This document shows, in pieces, positions 37,425 through 46,862 of a stretch of 64,000 nt of DNA. Position numbers and translations under genes: made by a program. Below the pieces are notes generated by a model. That model searched no databases. It saw nothing but the letters and a program-made list of their open reading frames with translations, and was not told the DNA's origin. Each line of letters starts with the position of its first letter. Position 1 is the first letter of the stretch. The stretch comes from Georgenia satyanarayanai. Lineage in GTDB: Bacteria > Actinomycetota > Actinomycetes > Actinomycetales > Actinomycetaceae. Location of the stretch: NCBI RefSeq assembly GCF_023715365.1, contig NZ_JAMBNZ010000002.1, positions 186,001 through 250,000 of the forward strand, in the 5' to 3' direction.

Positions 37425-37435
37425 AGGAGACGAGC

Positions 37436-38368
37436 ATGATCACCACGATGCACGCGACGACGTCCGCCGCAGTGAGCAGCCGACTGTCGGCCATGCGCCG
37501 CTCCAGCGGCGCCAACTCCTTCACCCGGGTGCTCACCCTCATCATCGTCGCCGACGACCTCGAGGCCGCCGAGCACGGGATCCGGGCCGCCAACGGCGCG
37601 TCCCGGGAGCACCCCTGCCGGATCATCGCCGTCGTCCCCGAGAACGGCGACGGTCCCGCGAGCATCGACGCGGAGATCCGCGTGGGAGGGGACGCCGGCC
37701 TCAGCGAGGTCGTCATCCTCAGGCCGACCGGTGAGCCGGCCGACGCGGTCGACACCCTCGTCATGCCCCTCCTGCTGCCCGACGCACCAATCGTCGTGTG
37801 GTGGACGGGGCAGCCTCCCGCAGAGCCCAGCCGTGACCCGCTCGGGGCGATGGCCCAGCGACGGATCACCGACGCCACGGCGTCGGCCGACCCGCTCAGC
37901 ACGCTGCGCTCGCTCGCGCCGGGGTACGCCCCGGGCGACACCGACCTCGCGTGGTCCCGGGTCACCCTGTGGCGCGGGCTCCTTGCCGCGACGCTCGACG
38001 AGCCGCCGTACGAGCCGGTCGTCGCCGCCCGTGTCACGGGCGCGAAGGGCCGGCCGTCGGTGTACATGCTCGCCGCGTGGCTCGCCGACTCCTTCGGCGT
38101 CCCCGTGGAGGTGGGCGTCGAGGACTCCAGGGCCGTGACCCACGTCGAGCTCGAGCGGGCCAACGGCTCGATCACGCTGCGCCGCACCCCGGGCGCGAGC
38201 GTGGCCATCCTCAGTCGTCCCGGCCGCATCGACCAACGGATCAACCTGGTGGAGCGCGCCCTGGCGGACTGCCTCACCGAGGAGCTGCGCCGCCTCGACG
38301 CGGACGAGACCTACGGCCGCACGCTGACGCGTGGGCTCCCCCTCGTCCCGGCGGAGGTCCGGTCATGA
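37436..38368 (+). CDS. opcA: Glucose-6-phosphate dehydrogenase assembly protein OpcA
   Basis: OpcA (310 residues) is the partner needed for assembly and redox control of Zwf in actinobacteria and cyanobacteria. Visible are VLTLIIVADDLEAAEHGIRAAN, the strongly conserved PDAPIVVWWTGQPP and ITDATAS, and SWSRVT-like DLAWSRVTLWRGLLAATLDEPPY. I chose the ATG at 37436, which has GAGGAGA upstream; a longer reading into zwf is not supported. It overlaps pgl by four bases. Confidence 0.96.
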   Translation: MITTMHATTSAAVSSRLSAMRRSSGANSFTRVLTLIIVADDLEAAEHGIRAANGASREHPCRIIAVVPENGDGPASIDAEIRVGGDAGLSEVVILRPTGEPADAVDTLVMPLLLPDAPIVVWWTGQPPAEPSRDPLGAMAQRRITDATASADPLSTLRSLAPGYAPGDTDLAWSRVTLWRGLLAATLDEPPYEPVVAARVTGAKGRPSVYMLAAWLADSFGVPVEVGVEDSRAVTHVELERANGSITLRRTPGASVAILSRPGRIDQRINLVERALADCLTEELRRLDADETYGRTLTRGLPLVPAEVRS

Positions 38369-39141
38369 GCACCCAGGCACCCGTCGTCGTCCACCCCGAC
38401 GGCGAGCTCCTTGCGCGGGCGACGGCCGCCCGCTTCCTTCTCGCGCTCGTCGACGCGCAGTCCGTGGCGACGCCGGTCCACGTCGCCCTCACGGGCGGCA
38501 GCATCCTCGTCGACGTCCTGCGCGCCGTGGCGGTGGACCCTCTGCGTGACGCGGTCGACTGGACCGCCGTCCACGTGTGGTGGGGCGACGAGCGCTTCGT
38601 GCCCGCGGGTCACGAGGAGCGCAACGACGTCGACGCCGCCGAGGCGCTGCTCGACCACCTGCCGTTGCGGCCCGAGAACGTCCACGCCGTCCCCGGGCCG
38701 GACACGGTCGCCGACGTCGACGCCGCCGCGCGGGCGTACACCGAGGAGCTGGCGACGCACGCCGCTCCGGGCGCCACGGTGCCCGAGCTCGCCGTCGTCC
38801 TCCTCGGCATGGGGCCCGACGGCCACGTCGCCTCCCTGTTCCCGGGCCGGCCGAGCCTCGCCGAAGAGTCCCTCGGCGCCCTCGCCGAGCCCGACTCACC
38901 CAAGCCGCCGCCCGAGCGGGTCAGCCTCACGCTCCCGACGCTGTGCTCGGCGCACCAGGTGTGGCTCGTCGTCTCCGGCGAGGGCAAGGCCCCGGCCGTC
39001 GCCGCCGCTCTGGCGCAGACCTCGCTGCCCGAGGAGGACGGCCGCACCGGCGACGGCGAGAGCGTCCCTGCCGGCCGGGTGCAGGCGAGCGGCCGTACCC
39101 TGTGGCTCGTCGACCTCGCCGCCACCTCCGCCCTCGCCTGA
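38365..39141 (+). CDS. pgl: 6-phosphogluconolactonase
   Basis: Pgl (258 residues, DevB type) hydrolyses 6-phosphogluconolactone. It has ALTGGSILVDVLR, the WWGDERFVP motif and LGMGPDGHVASLFPG, all diagnostic of the NagB-fold lactonase. It is the last gene of the operon. Its 3' end lies about 40 bases before repeat arrays D1 and D2, which fill the gap to the convergent rbpA. Confidence 0.97.
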   Translation: MSTQAPVVVHPDGELLARATAARFLLALVDAQSVATPVHVALTGGSILVDVLRAVAVDPLRDAVDWTAVHVWWGDERFVPAGHEERNDVDAAEALLDHLPLRPENVHAVPGPDTVADVDAAARAYTEELATHAAPGATVPELAVVLLGMGPDGHVASLFPGRPSLAEESLGALAEPDSPKPPPERVSLTLPTLCSAHQVWLVVSGEGKAPAVAAALAQTSLPEEDGRTGDGESVPAGRVQASGRTLWLVDLAATSALA

Positions 39142-39178
39142 GCTGAGCCCACCGCCCCGCCCCTGCACCCCCCTCCCC

Positions 39179-39290
39179 GCCGACAGCCGGATTCCTCCGC
39201 CGCCGACGCCGGCACCCCACCCGCCGACAGCCGGATTCCTCCGCCGCCGACGCCGGCACCCCACCCGCCGACAGCCGGATTCCTCCGTCG
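39179..39290. repeat. Intergenic repeat array D1 (3 copies, 44-base period)
   Basis: Three exact units start at 39179, 39223 and 39267, each opening GCCGACAGCCGGATTCCTCC and carrying the spacer gccgccgacgccggcacccc. They point toward array D2, which carries the inverted core. They begin 38 bases after the pgl stop. The 44-base period equals array C's, yet the spacer differs. Confidence 0.93.
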
Positions 39291-39437
39291 CTGCGACGGC
39301 CCGAGCGATCTCGCTAGGACGCTGCGAGCCGTGGTGTGCGGCAGGCTCCCCGCTTACCGACTGCACCGCGTGGGCGTACCGAAGGTGGGCTTCCCGGCGC
39401 AGCGGAGGGTTCGGGCCGTCGCGGCAGGGGTGCGACC
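39291..39437. other. Unique stretch between arrays D1 and D2
   Basis: These 147 bases carry no array unit and no gene that I can support. They separate the rightward and leftward repeat arrays and would form the apical part of a large inverted structure. Confidence 0.5.
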
Positions 39438-39728
39438 GGAGGAATCCGGCTGTCGCGGCGGGAGCGCGACCGGAGGAATCCGGCTGTCGCGGCGGGAGCG
39501 CGACGGGAGGAATCCGGCTGTCGCGGCGGGAGCGCGACGGGAGGAATCCGGCTGTCGCGGCGGGAGCGCGACGGGAGGAATCCGGCTGTCGCGGCGGGAG
39601 CGCGACGGGAGGAATCCGGCTGTCGCGGCAGGGGTGCGACGGGAGGAATCCGGCTGTCGCGGCAGGGGTGCAACGGGAGGAATCCGGCTGTCGCGGCAGG
39701 GGTGCGACCGGAGGAATCCGGCTGTCGG
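39438..39728. repeat. Intergenic repeat array D2 (9 copies, exact 34-base period)
   Basis: Nine units start at 39438 and then every 34 bases (39472, 39506, 39540, 39574, 39608, 39642, 39676, 39710). Each begins GGAGGAATCCGGCTGTCGCG. Units two to six are followed by GCGGGAGCGCGAC, while the first and last ones flank GCAGGGGTGC variants. Orientation is opposite to D1. The period is a multiple of neither three nor ten, and no coding frame runs through it sensibly. Ends 20 bases from the rbpA stop. Confidence 0.96.
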
Positions 39729-39748
39729 CGTATGAGGTGCTGGTGCTG

Positions 39749-40102
39749 CTAACGCGTCGTGCCGCGGCGGGCGCGGAGGGCGGTGAGGGCTTCCTCGAGG
39801 AGGGCCTCACCGTCGGCGTCCGTGCGACGCTCCTTCACGTACGCGAGGCGCGTCTTGTACGGCTCGTTGCGCGGGGGCTCCGGCGGGGCCTCACGGTCCT
39901 GGCCGGCGGGCAGCCCGCAGCGCGGGCAGTCCCAGGTCTCGGGCACGACGATCTCCGGCTCCGTGGCGAAGCTCGGGCTCGTCTCGTGCCCCTTGGCGCA
40001 CCAGTAGGTCACCCGGACGCGAGGGGCGGCCTCGCCGCGCTCGGCCTCGCCCATGGGGCCTGCACCGACGCGGGACCCGCGGATCGCACTTCCTCCAGCC
40101 AT
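39749..40102 (-). CDS. rbpA: RNA polymerase-binding protein RbpA
   Basis: RbpA (117 residues) is an actinobacterial RNA polymerase and sigma factor-binding activator. It has a basic N-terminal tail AIRGSRVGAGPMGEAERG, the core beta-domain YWCAKGHETSPSFATEPEIVVPETWDCPRCGLPAG with CxxH..CxxC-like zinc ligands and the C-terminal sigma-interacting helix KTRLAYVKERRTDADGEALLEEAL. The ATG has GGGGAG upstream. It sits 15 bases after secG on the same strand. Confidence 0.97.
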   Translation of the reverse strand: MAGGSAIRGSRVGAGPMGEAERGEAAPRVRVTYWCAKGHETSPSFATEPEIVVPETWDCPRCGLPAGQDREAPPEPPRNEPYKTRLAYVKERRTDADGEALLEEALTALRARRGTTR

Positions 40103-40117
40103 GGTGGTTCTCCCCGC

Positions 40118-40360
40118 TCAGACGAAACGCTGCATGAGGCCGAGGAGGACGATCGCCGTCCCCCACAGGAGGGAGATGCCGATGGTGATGCGGTTGAGGT
40201 TCCGCTCGGCGACCCCGGAGGAGCCGATCGAGGAGCTGATCCCGCCACCGAACATGTCCGAGAGGCCACCACCCTTCCCCTTGTGCATGAGGATGGACAG
40301 GATGAGGAAGATGCTGGTGAGGACCAGCAGCACCTCGAGAACGATCCGGAGGGCATCCAC
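40118..40360 (-). CDS. secG: Preprotein translocase subunit SecG
   Basis: SecG (80 residues) is a two-helix membrane subunit of SecYEG. Segments ALRIVLEVLLVLTSIFLILSIL and ITIGISLLWGTAIVLLGLMQ flank the conserved KGKGGGLSDMFGGG loop. The GTG at 40360 follows AAAGGAG at ten bases. It lies downstream of the tpiA hairpin and upstream of rbpA, the standard tpiA-secG-rbpA order of actinobacteria. Confidence 0.96.
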   Translation of the reverse strand: MDALRIVLEVLLVLTSIFLILSILMHKGKGGGLSDMFGGGISSSIGSSGVAERNLNRITIGISLLWGTAIVLLGLMQRFV

Positions 40361-40462
40361 GAGCCGGAGGCTCCTTTCGGTGAACGGGCGGGCGGCGGCG
40401 CAGCCGCAACCCGACCAGGATAAGTGATGACGGCCTCGTCGTGGACCAACTTGGCCGGGACA

Positions 40463-40505
40463 CGCCACGGCCCCCGGTCGCAGGTCGCGTCCGGGGGCCG
40501 TGGCG
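40463..40505. terminator. Terminator hairpin after tpiA
   Basis: Arms cgccacggcccccgg (40463-40477) and ccgggggccgtggcg (40491-40505) are perfectly complementary over 15 bases with a 13-base loop. They lie eight bases beyond the tpiA stop. No T-run follows. It likely separates tpiA from secG transcripts, or at least attenuates read-through. Confidence 0.7.
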
Positions 40506-40512
40506 GGGCGTG

Positions 40513-41298
40513 TCAGGCGTGCTGCTGGTAGCGGACGATCGCCGCGAACTCCTCGGCCTGGAGGCTGGCGCCTCCGACGAGGGCGCCGTCGACGTCCTCC
40601 TTGGTCATGATCGAGGCGACGTTCCCGGACTTCACCGAGCCGCCGTACAGGACGCGGACGGAGTCGGCGACCTCCTGGCTGTACAGCTCGGCGAGGCGGC
40701 CCCGGATCGCGCCGCAGACTTCCTGCGCGTCCTCCGGGGTGGCGACCTCGCCGGTGCCGATGGCCCACACGGGCTCGTAGGCGATGACCGTCTTCGCGGC
40801 GGCCTCCGCGTCGAGCCCGGCGTAGGCGCCGTCGACCTGCGCGAGGGTGTAGGAGACCTGGTCGCCCGCCTGGCGGACGTCCAGCCCCTCCCCGACGCAG
40901 ATGATCGGGCAAATGCCGTGGGCCAGGGCGGCCTTGGCCTTCGCGCCGACGAGGGCGTCGTCCTCGGCGTGGAACTGGCGCCGCTCGGAGTGCCCGACGA
41001 CGGCGTAGCTGACGCCGAGCTTGGCGAGCATCGCGGCGGAGATCTCACCGGTGTAGGCGCCCTTGTCGTGTGCCGAGACGTCCTGCGCACCGTAGCGGAC
41101 CTCGAGCTTGTCGCCGTCCACGAGGGTCTGCACGGAGCGGAGGTCGGTGAACGGCGGCACGACGACGACCTCGACGGCCGAGTAGTCGTGGTCCTTGTCC
41201 TTGAGCTCCCAGGCGAGCTTCTGCACGAGGTGCGTGGCCTCGTGGTGGTCGAGGTTCATCTTCCAGTTGCCCGCCATCAGCGGGGTGCGGTTCGTCAT
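40513..41298 (-). CDS. tpiA: Triosephosphate isomerase
   Basis: TIM (261 residues) interconverts dihydroxyacetone phosphate and glyceraldehyde-3-phosphate. It has GNWKMN with catalytic Lys, the His in VVGHSERRQ and the Glu in [11 protein letters not shown]. The phosphate-binding YGGSVKSGN follows. The ATG is four bases after the pgk stop. It is part of the gap-pgk-tpiA lower glycolysis set. Confidence 0.98.
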   Translation of the reverse strand: MTNRTPLMAGNWKMNLDHHEATHLVQKLAWELKDKDHDYSAVEVVVVPPFTDLRSVQTLVDGDKLEVRYGAQDVSAHDKGAYTGEISAAMLAKLGVSYAVVGHSERRQFHAEDDALVGAKAKAALAHGICPIICVGEGLDVRQAGDQVSYTLAQVDGAYAGLDAEAAAKTVIAYEPVWAIGTGEVATPEDAQEVCGAIRGRLAELYSQEVADSVRVLYGGSVKSGNVASIMTKEDVDGALVGGASLQAEEFAAIVRYQQHA

Positions 41299-41302
41299 GG
41301 GC

Positions 41303-42493
41303 TCAGTCTTCCAGAACCGCGACGCCGGGAAGGACCTTGCCCTCGAGGTACTCGAGGCTCGCGCCGCCACCGGTGGAGATGTGGTCGAACTTGTCCTCGT
41401 CGAAGCCGAGGACGCGGACCGCGGCGGCGGAGTCGCCGCCCCCGACGATGGTGAAGCCGGCGGCATCCTGCATCGCCTGGGCGACGGCCTTGGTGCCGGC
41501 GGAGAAGGCGTCGAACTCGAAGACGCCCATCGGGCCGTTCCACACGATCGTCTTCGCGTCGGCAATCTTCTCGGCGAAGAGGCGGCCGGAGTCGGGGCCG
41601 ATGTCCAGGCCCATCTGGTCGGCGGGGATGGCGTCGGCCGGGACGACGGTGGCGGGTGCGTCGGCCTTGAACTCCGGCGCCACGACGATGTCGGTGGGCA
41701 GGACGATCTCGACGCCGTTGGCCTCCGCGTCGCGCAGGTAGCCCTTGACCGTCTCGACCTGGTCCTCCTCGAGGAGGGAGGTGCCGACGTCGTAGCCCTT
41801 GGCCGCGAGGAAGGTGAAGACCATGCCGCCGCCGATGAGGAGGCGGTCGGCCTTGGTGAGGAGGTTGCCGATGACGCCAAGCTTGTCGGACACCTTCGAG
41901 CCACCGAGGACGACGACGTAGGGCCGCTCCGGGTCACCGGTCGCCCTGCTCAGGGAATCGATCTCCTTGAAGACGAGCTGCCCGGCCGCGTGCGGCAGAC
42001 GCTGGGCGACGTCGTAGACGCTCGCCTGCTTGCGGTGCACGACACCGAAGCCGTCGGAGACGAAGAAGTCGGCGAGGAGCGCGAGCTCGTCGGCCAGGGC
42101 GCCACGCTCGGCCTCGTCCTTGGACGTCTCGCGCGCGTCGAAGCGGATGTTCTCCAGGAGGAGGACCTGGCCCTCCTCGAGGTACTGGGCCTTGGCCTTG
42201 GCGTCCTCACCGACGGTGTCCTCGGCGAGGAGGACCTCGCGGCCGAGCAGCTCGCCGAGGCGCTTCGCGACGGGCGCGAGGGAGTACTTGGGCTCCGGCG
42301 CGCCCTTGGGGCGGCCGAGGTGAGCGGTGACGATGACCTTCGCGCCGGCGTCGAGCAGGGCGGTGAGGGTCGGCAGGGCGGCGCGGATGCGGCCGTCGTC
42401 GGTGATGGTCGTGCCGTCGAGCGGGACGTTGAAGTCGGAGCGGACGAGGACGCGCTTGCCGCGCAGGTCGCCCAGGGTGTCGATGGTCTTCAT
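41303..42493 (-). CDS. pgk: Phosphoglycerate kinase
   Basis: Pgk (396 residues) makes ATP from 1,3-bisphosphoglycerate. It has the N-terminal [12 protein letters not shown] substrate motif, [17 protein letters not shown] and the nucleotide motif [10 protein letters not shown]. The C-terminal GGGDSAAAV loop and [14 protein letters not shown] are also present. ATG start at 42491-42493. A 20-base-pair hairpin lies just upstream, between it and gap. Confidence 0.98.
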   Translation of the reverse strand: MKTIDTLGDLRGKRVLVRSDFNVPLDGTTITDDGRIRAALPTLTALLDAGAKVIVTAHLGRPKGAPEPKYSLAPVAKRLGELLGREVLLAEDTVGEDAKAKAQYLEEGQVLLLENIRFDARETSKDEAERGALADELALLADFFVSDGFGVVHRKQASVYDVAQRLPHAAGQLVFKEIDSLSRATGDPERPYVVVLGGSKVSDKLGVIGNLLTKADRLLIGGGMVFTFLAAKGYDVGTSLLEEDQVETVKGYLRDAEANGVEIVLPTDIVVAPEFKADAPATVVPADAIPADQMGLDIGPDSGRLFAEKIADAKTIVWNGPMGVFEFDAFSAGTKAVAQAMQDAAGFTIVGGGDSAAAVRVLGFDEDKFDHISTGGGASLEYLEGKVLPGVAVLED

Positions 42494-42519
42494 GGCTCTC
42501 CTAGAGTCGGGTGCGGACG

Positions 42520-42564
42520 CACGGACGCCCGCGTGCCGCGTTCGGCGGCACGCGGGCGTCCGTG
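42520..42564. terminator. Perfect 20-bp hairpin between gap and pgk
   Basis: Arms cacggacgcccgcgtgccgc (42520-42539) and gcggcacgcgggcgtccgtg (42545-42564) are fully complementary around a five-base loop. It starts 25 bases after the gap stop and ends about 27 bases before the pgk start. It is the most stable hairpin in the window and would uncouple gap from pgk transcription or protect the gap mRNA end. Confidence 0.8.
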
Positions 42565-42589
42565 TTCACTGCTGGGTGGAGGCGACGCC

Positions 42590-43714
<1,125 letters not shown>

Positions 43715-43822
43715 CACCGGGACAAAAGGGGTCGCAGGGACGTAGGTCCGACGTGGACACGACCGATCTGTCCGCTCTCGGCGAACCCCGTCCTGCGGCC
43801 GTGACACGGGTCACTCCGCGGC

Positions 43823-44803
43823 TCAGAGGTCGTACATGTCCGGGGTGAGGACCGCCTCGGTGTCACCGACGCCGAGCTCGTGGGCGCGCTTGTCCGCCAT
43901 GGCGAGCAGCCTGCGGATCCGGCCGGCGACCGCATCCTTGGTGAGCGGCGGGTCGGAGAGGGCGCCGAGCTCCTCGAGGCTCGCCTGCTTGTGCGCGAGT
44001 CGTAGCTGACCGGCCTGGAGCAGGTGGTCGGGCACGCCCTCGCCGAGGATCTCGAAGGCGCGCTCCACGCGGGCGCCGGCCGCGACGGCGGCGCGCGCCG
44101 AGCGGCGCAGGTTCGCGTCGTCGAAGTTCGCCAGGCGGTTGGCGGTGCCGCGCACCTCGCGCCGGGTGCGGCGCTCCTCCCAGGTGAGGACGGCGTCGTG
44201 CGCGCCCATGCGGGCGAGGAGCGCGGAGATGTCGTCACCGTCGCGGACGACGACGCGGTCGACGCCGCGGACCTCGCGGGCCTTGGCCGACACGTCCATC
44301 CGGCGAGCCGCGCCCACGAGCGCGAGCGCGGCCTCCGGGCCGGGGCAGGTGATCTCGAGGGCCGAGGAGCGCCCGGGCTCGGTGAGCGAGCCCCGGGCGA
44401 TGAAGGCGCCGCGCCACGCGGCGACGGCCTCACCGACGCCGCCGGACACGACCCCCGGCGGGAGCCCGCGCACGGGGCGGCCACGGCCGTCGAGCAGCCC
44501 GGTCTGGCGGGCCAGGGACTCCCCGTCCTTAACGACGCGCACGACGTAGCGGTTGCCGCGCTTGAGGCCGCCGCCGGAGACGACGACGACGTCGCTGGAG
44601 TGGCCGTAGATCTCCGCCATCGCTTGGCGCAGGCGCCGGGCCGCGACGCCGAGGTCGAGCTCGGCCTCGATGACGATGCGCCCGGAGATGATGTGCAGCC
44701 CGCCCGCGAAGCGGAGCGTGGCTGCGACCTCGGCCTTGCGCGTGGACATCCTGTCCACCTGCAGCCTGGCCAGCTCGTCCTTGACGGACGCCGTCAACGA
44801 CAT
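43823..44803 (-). CDS. whiA: Sporulation/cell-division regulator WhiA
   Basis: WhiA (326 residues) is a LAGLIDADG-homing-endonuclease-like DNA-binding protein kept in Gram-positive bacteria. The N-terminal double LAGLIDADG-type fold (starting [10 protein letters not shown], with [13 protein letters not shown]) is followed by a C-terminal HTH ([30 protein letters not shown]). The ATG follows GGGAGAAAG. The run yvcK-rapZ-uvrC upstream is the conserved order in actinobacteria. Confidence 0.97.
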   Translation of the reverse strand: MSLTASVKDELARLQVDRMSTRKAEVAATLRFAGGLHIISGRIVIEAELDLGVAARRLRQAMAEIYGHSSDVVVVSGGGLKRGNRYVVRVVKDGESLARQTGLLDGRGRPVRGLPPGVVSGGVGEAVAAWRGAFIARGSLTEPGRSSALEITCPGPEAALALVGAARRMDVSAKAREVRGVDRVVVRDGDDISALLARMGAHDAVLTWEERRTRREVRGTANRLANFDDANLRRSARAAVAAGARVERAFEILGEGVPDHLLQAGQLRLAHKQASLEELGALSDPPLTKDAVAGRIRRLLAMADKRAHELGVGDTEAVLTPDMYDL

Positions 44804-44842
44804 GGCCGACTTTCTCCCGCTCACCGTGCTCCCTCGTCCCAC

Positions 44843-44860
44843 GGCCCCCGCGCGGGGGCC
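44843..44860. terminator. Short hairpin between yvcK-like gene and whiA
   Basis: ggcccccg and cgggggcc (44843-44850, 44853-44860) form an 8-base-pair stem over a two-base loop, an 18-base palindrome in the 91-base gap. Its short loop makes it weak as a classic terminator. Confidence 0.4.
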
Positions 44861-44894
44861 AGCCTGCACCTTCTCATGGTCTGCCGCTCGATCC

Positions 44895-45893
44895 TCACGA
44901 GGGCCCCGTGGCCTCGCCCACATCGCCCAGCACGTCGTCGAACGCGTCGCGGTAGGCGGCGGCCAGCCGGAGCGGGTCGTGGCGGGGCGTCCCGTCGCCC
45001 GCGCGGACCTGCCGCAGGAGCACGCGCGCACCCAGGCCGCGGGCCGCGGCGAGCAGGCCATCGATGTCGTCGACGGCGGCAGGGTCGGCGAGGACGACGT
45101 CGATCCGCAGGTCGGGCGCGTGCTCGACGAGCGTGTGGAGGTGGTCGGCCGCCGACATGCCCTCCGTCTCCCCCGCCTGCGCCGAGAGGTTGAGCGTGAC
45201 GGCGCGCCGTGCGTCGGTCTCCGCGAGGGCGCGGGCGAGCTCGGGCACGAGCAGGTGCGGGATGACCGAGGTGTACCAGGAGCCGGGACCGAGGACGACC
45301 CACTCGGCCTCGCGAACGGCGCGGACGGCCTCAGGATGGGCGGGAGGTTCCTCGGGGATGAGGCGGACCGAGCTGATGTTCCCGCTCGTCACCGCCACCC
45401 GGGACTGGCCCCGCACGACCCGCTCCTGCTCCGTGCCGTTCATCCGCACGCGCGCCTCGATGTCGAGCGGCACCGCGGCCATGGGCAGCACGCGGCCCCG
45501 GGCGCCGAGCAGTCGGCCCACCCAGTCCAGGCCGGAGACCTCGTCGCCCAGCAGGTCCCACAGCGCGACGATGAGGAGGTTGCCCAGCGCGTGCCCGTTC
45601 AGCGGTCCGGACGAGCTGAAGCGGTGCTGGAGGACGTCACGCCACGTGAGCCCCCACTCGGAGTCGTCGCACAGCGCGGACAGCGCCATGCGGAGGTCGC
45701 CGGGGGGCAGCGCACCGAGCTCGTGCCGCAGGCGGCCGGAGGACCCGCCGTCGTCGGCGACGGTGACGACGGCGGTGAGGGCGCTGCACACGTGGCGCAG
45801 CGCCCCGAGGGTGGCGGCCAGGCCGTGCCCGCCGCCGAGAGCCACGACGCGCGGCCCCCGGACGCCCGCTGAGGGCCACTGCTCCGCGGTCAC
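44895..45893 (-). CDS. YvcK/CofD-like gluconeogenesis regulator
   Basis: This 332-residue protein of the YvcK group binds UDP-sugars and affects peptidoglycan and carbon metabolism. It has [39 protein letters not shown] and [15 protein letters not shown]. It carries the lineage hallmarks but not those of F420-synthesising CofD. The GTG start at 45893 overlaps the rapZ stop (GTGA). Confidence 0.94.
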   Translation of the reverse strand: MTAEQWPSAGVRGPRVVALGGGHGLAATLGALRHVCSALTAVVTVADDGGSSGRLRHELGALPPGDLRMALSALCDDSEWGLTWRDVLQHRFSSSGPLNGHALGNLLIVALWDLLGDEVSGLDWVGRLLGARGRVLPMAAVPLDIEARVRMNGTEQERVVRGQSRVAVTSGNISSVRLIPEEPPAHPEAVRAVREAEWVVLGPGSWYTSVIPHLLVPELARALAETDARRAVTLNLSAQAGETEGMSAADHLHTLVEHAPDLRIDVVLADPAAVDDIDGLLAAARGLGARVLLRQVRAGDGTPRHDPLRLAAAYRDAFDDVLGDVGEATGPS

Positions 45894-46858
45894 TCCCGCC
45901 CCACGTCTCGGTGGAGGGTGCGCACCTGCAGCCCACGGTCACGAAGCTCCTCGCCCATCGCCTCCGAGACGGCCACCGACCGGTGGCGCCCCCCGGTGCA
46001 GCCGACGGCGATCGTCACGTTGTTCTTCAGCTCACGCTCGTAGCCGGCGATCACGGGCTCGAGGGTGTCGACGTAGCGGTCGATGAACTCCCGCGCGCCG
46101 GGCTGGTCGAGAACGTACCGGTTGACGGCCTCGTCCTTCCCGGACAGGTGCCGCAGCTCGGTCACCCAGTACGGGTTGGAGAGGAATCGGACGTCGACGA
46201 CGTGGTCGGCGTCGAGCGGCAGGCCGTGCTTGAAGCCAAAGGACACGAGGGTGATCTGGACCGGCTGGGCACCGGCCTCCCCGACGCGCTGGCGGATGTG
46301 GCGCGCGAGGTCGTAGGGGCTGAACTTCGTCGTGTCGATGATGGAGTCGGCGCGGCGGCGCAGCTCGGCGAGCAGCTCGCGCTCCTGGGCGATGCCGTCG
46401 AGGATGCGGCCGTCCCCCTGGAGGGGGTGGGTGCGGCGGACCTGCTCATAGCGGCGCACGAGCTCGGCGTCGTCCGCCTCGAGGAACAGGATGCGGTACT
46501 CCAAGCCATGGCCACGCAGCTCGTCGAGGATGCTGAGGAGCTCGGCGAAGAACTCCCCGCTGCGGACGTCGACGACGGCCGCCAGGCGCTGCACCCCTCC
46601 CCCGGAGGCGGTCATCATCCGGGCGAGCGGCTCAAGCATCCGCGGCGGCAGGTTGTCGACGACGAACCAGTCCATGTCCTCGAGCGTGTTGGCCACCCGG
46701 GTGCGGCCGGCCCCGGACATCCCGGTGATGATGAGGAGCTCGCGGCGGTCCGCCCCCGGGGGCGGCGTCTCCGCCTCGAGCAGCGGGATGCCCTCCGGCA
46801 CGGTCTGCGGTGCGCGCTCGTCGCCCTCGGCCGGGCCCTGTCCTCCTGAGGTGCTCAT
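45890..46858 (-). CDS. rapZ: RNase adapter/nucleotide-binding protein RapZ
   Basis: RapZ (322 residues) is a P-loop protein. Walker A reads GMSGAGRT, with Arg where many P-loops have Lys, as in other actinobacterial RapZ. DNLPPRML follows, and the C-terminal part contains GCTGGRHRSVAVSE, the conserved phosphate/UDP-GlcNAc-type site. In actinobacteria its partner is unclear, since the GlmY/GlmZ system is absent. It is co-transcribed with yvcK and uvrC; four bases separate it from uvrC. Confidence 0.95.
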   Translation of the reverse strand: MSTSGGQGPAEGDERAPQTVPEGIPLLEAETPPPGADRRELLIITGMSGAGRTRVANTLEDMDWFVVDNLPPRMLEPLARMMTASGGGVQRLAAVVDVRSGEFFAELLSILDELRGHGLEYRILFLEADDAELVRRYEQVRRTHPLQGDGRILDGIAQERELLAELRRRADSIIDTTKFSPYDLARHIRQRVGEAGAQPVQITLVSFGFKHGLPLDADHVVDVRFLSNPYWVTELRHLSGKDEAVNRYVLDQPGAREFIDRYVDTLEPVIAGYERELKNNVTIAVGCTGGRHRSVAVSEAMGEELRDRGLQVRTLHRDVGRE

Positions 46859-46862
46859 CTCC

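Noticed and set aside
39438-39728. Possible repeat protein, since a long open frame runs through the array
   Set aside because: A 34-base period shifts frame each unit, stop-free reading is expected from the sequence's composition, no ribosome site precedes it, and the same core elsewhere is non-coding.
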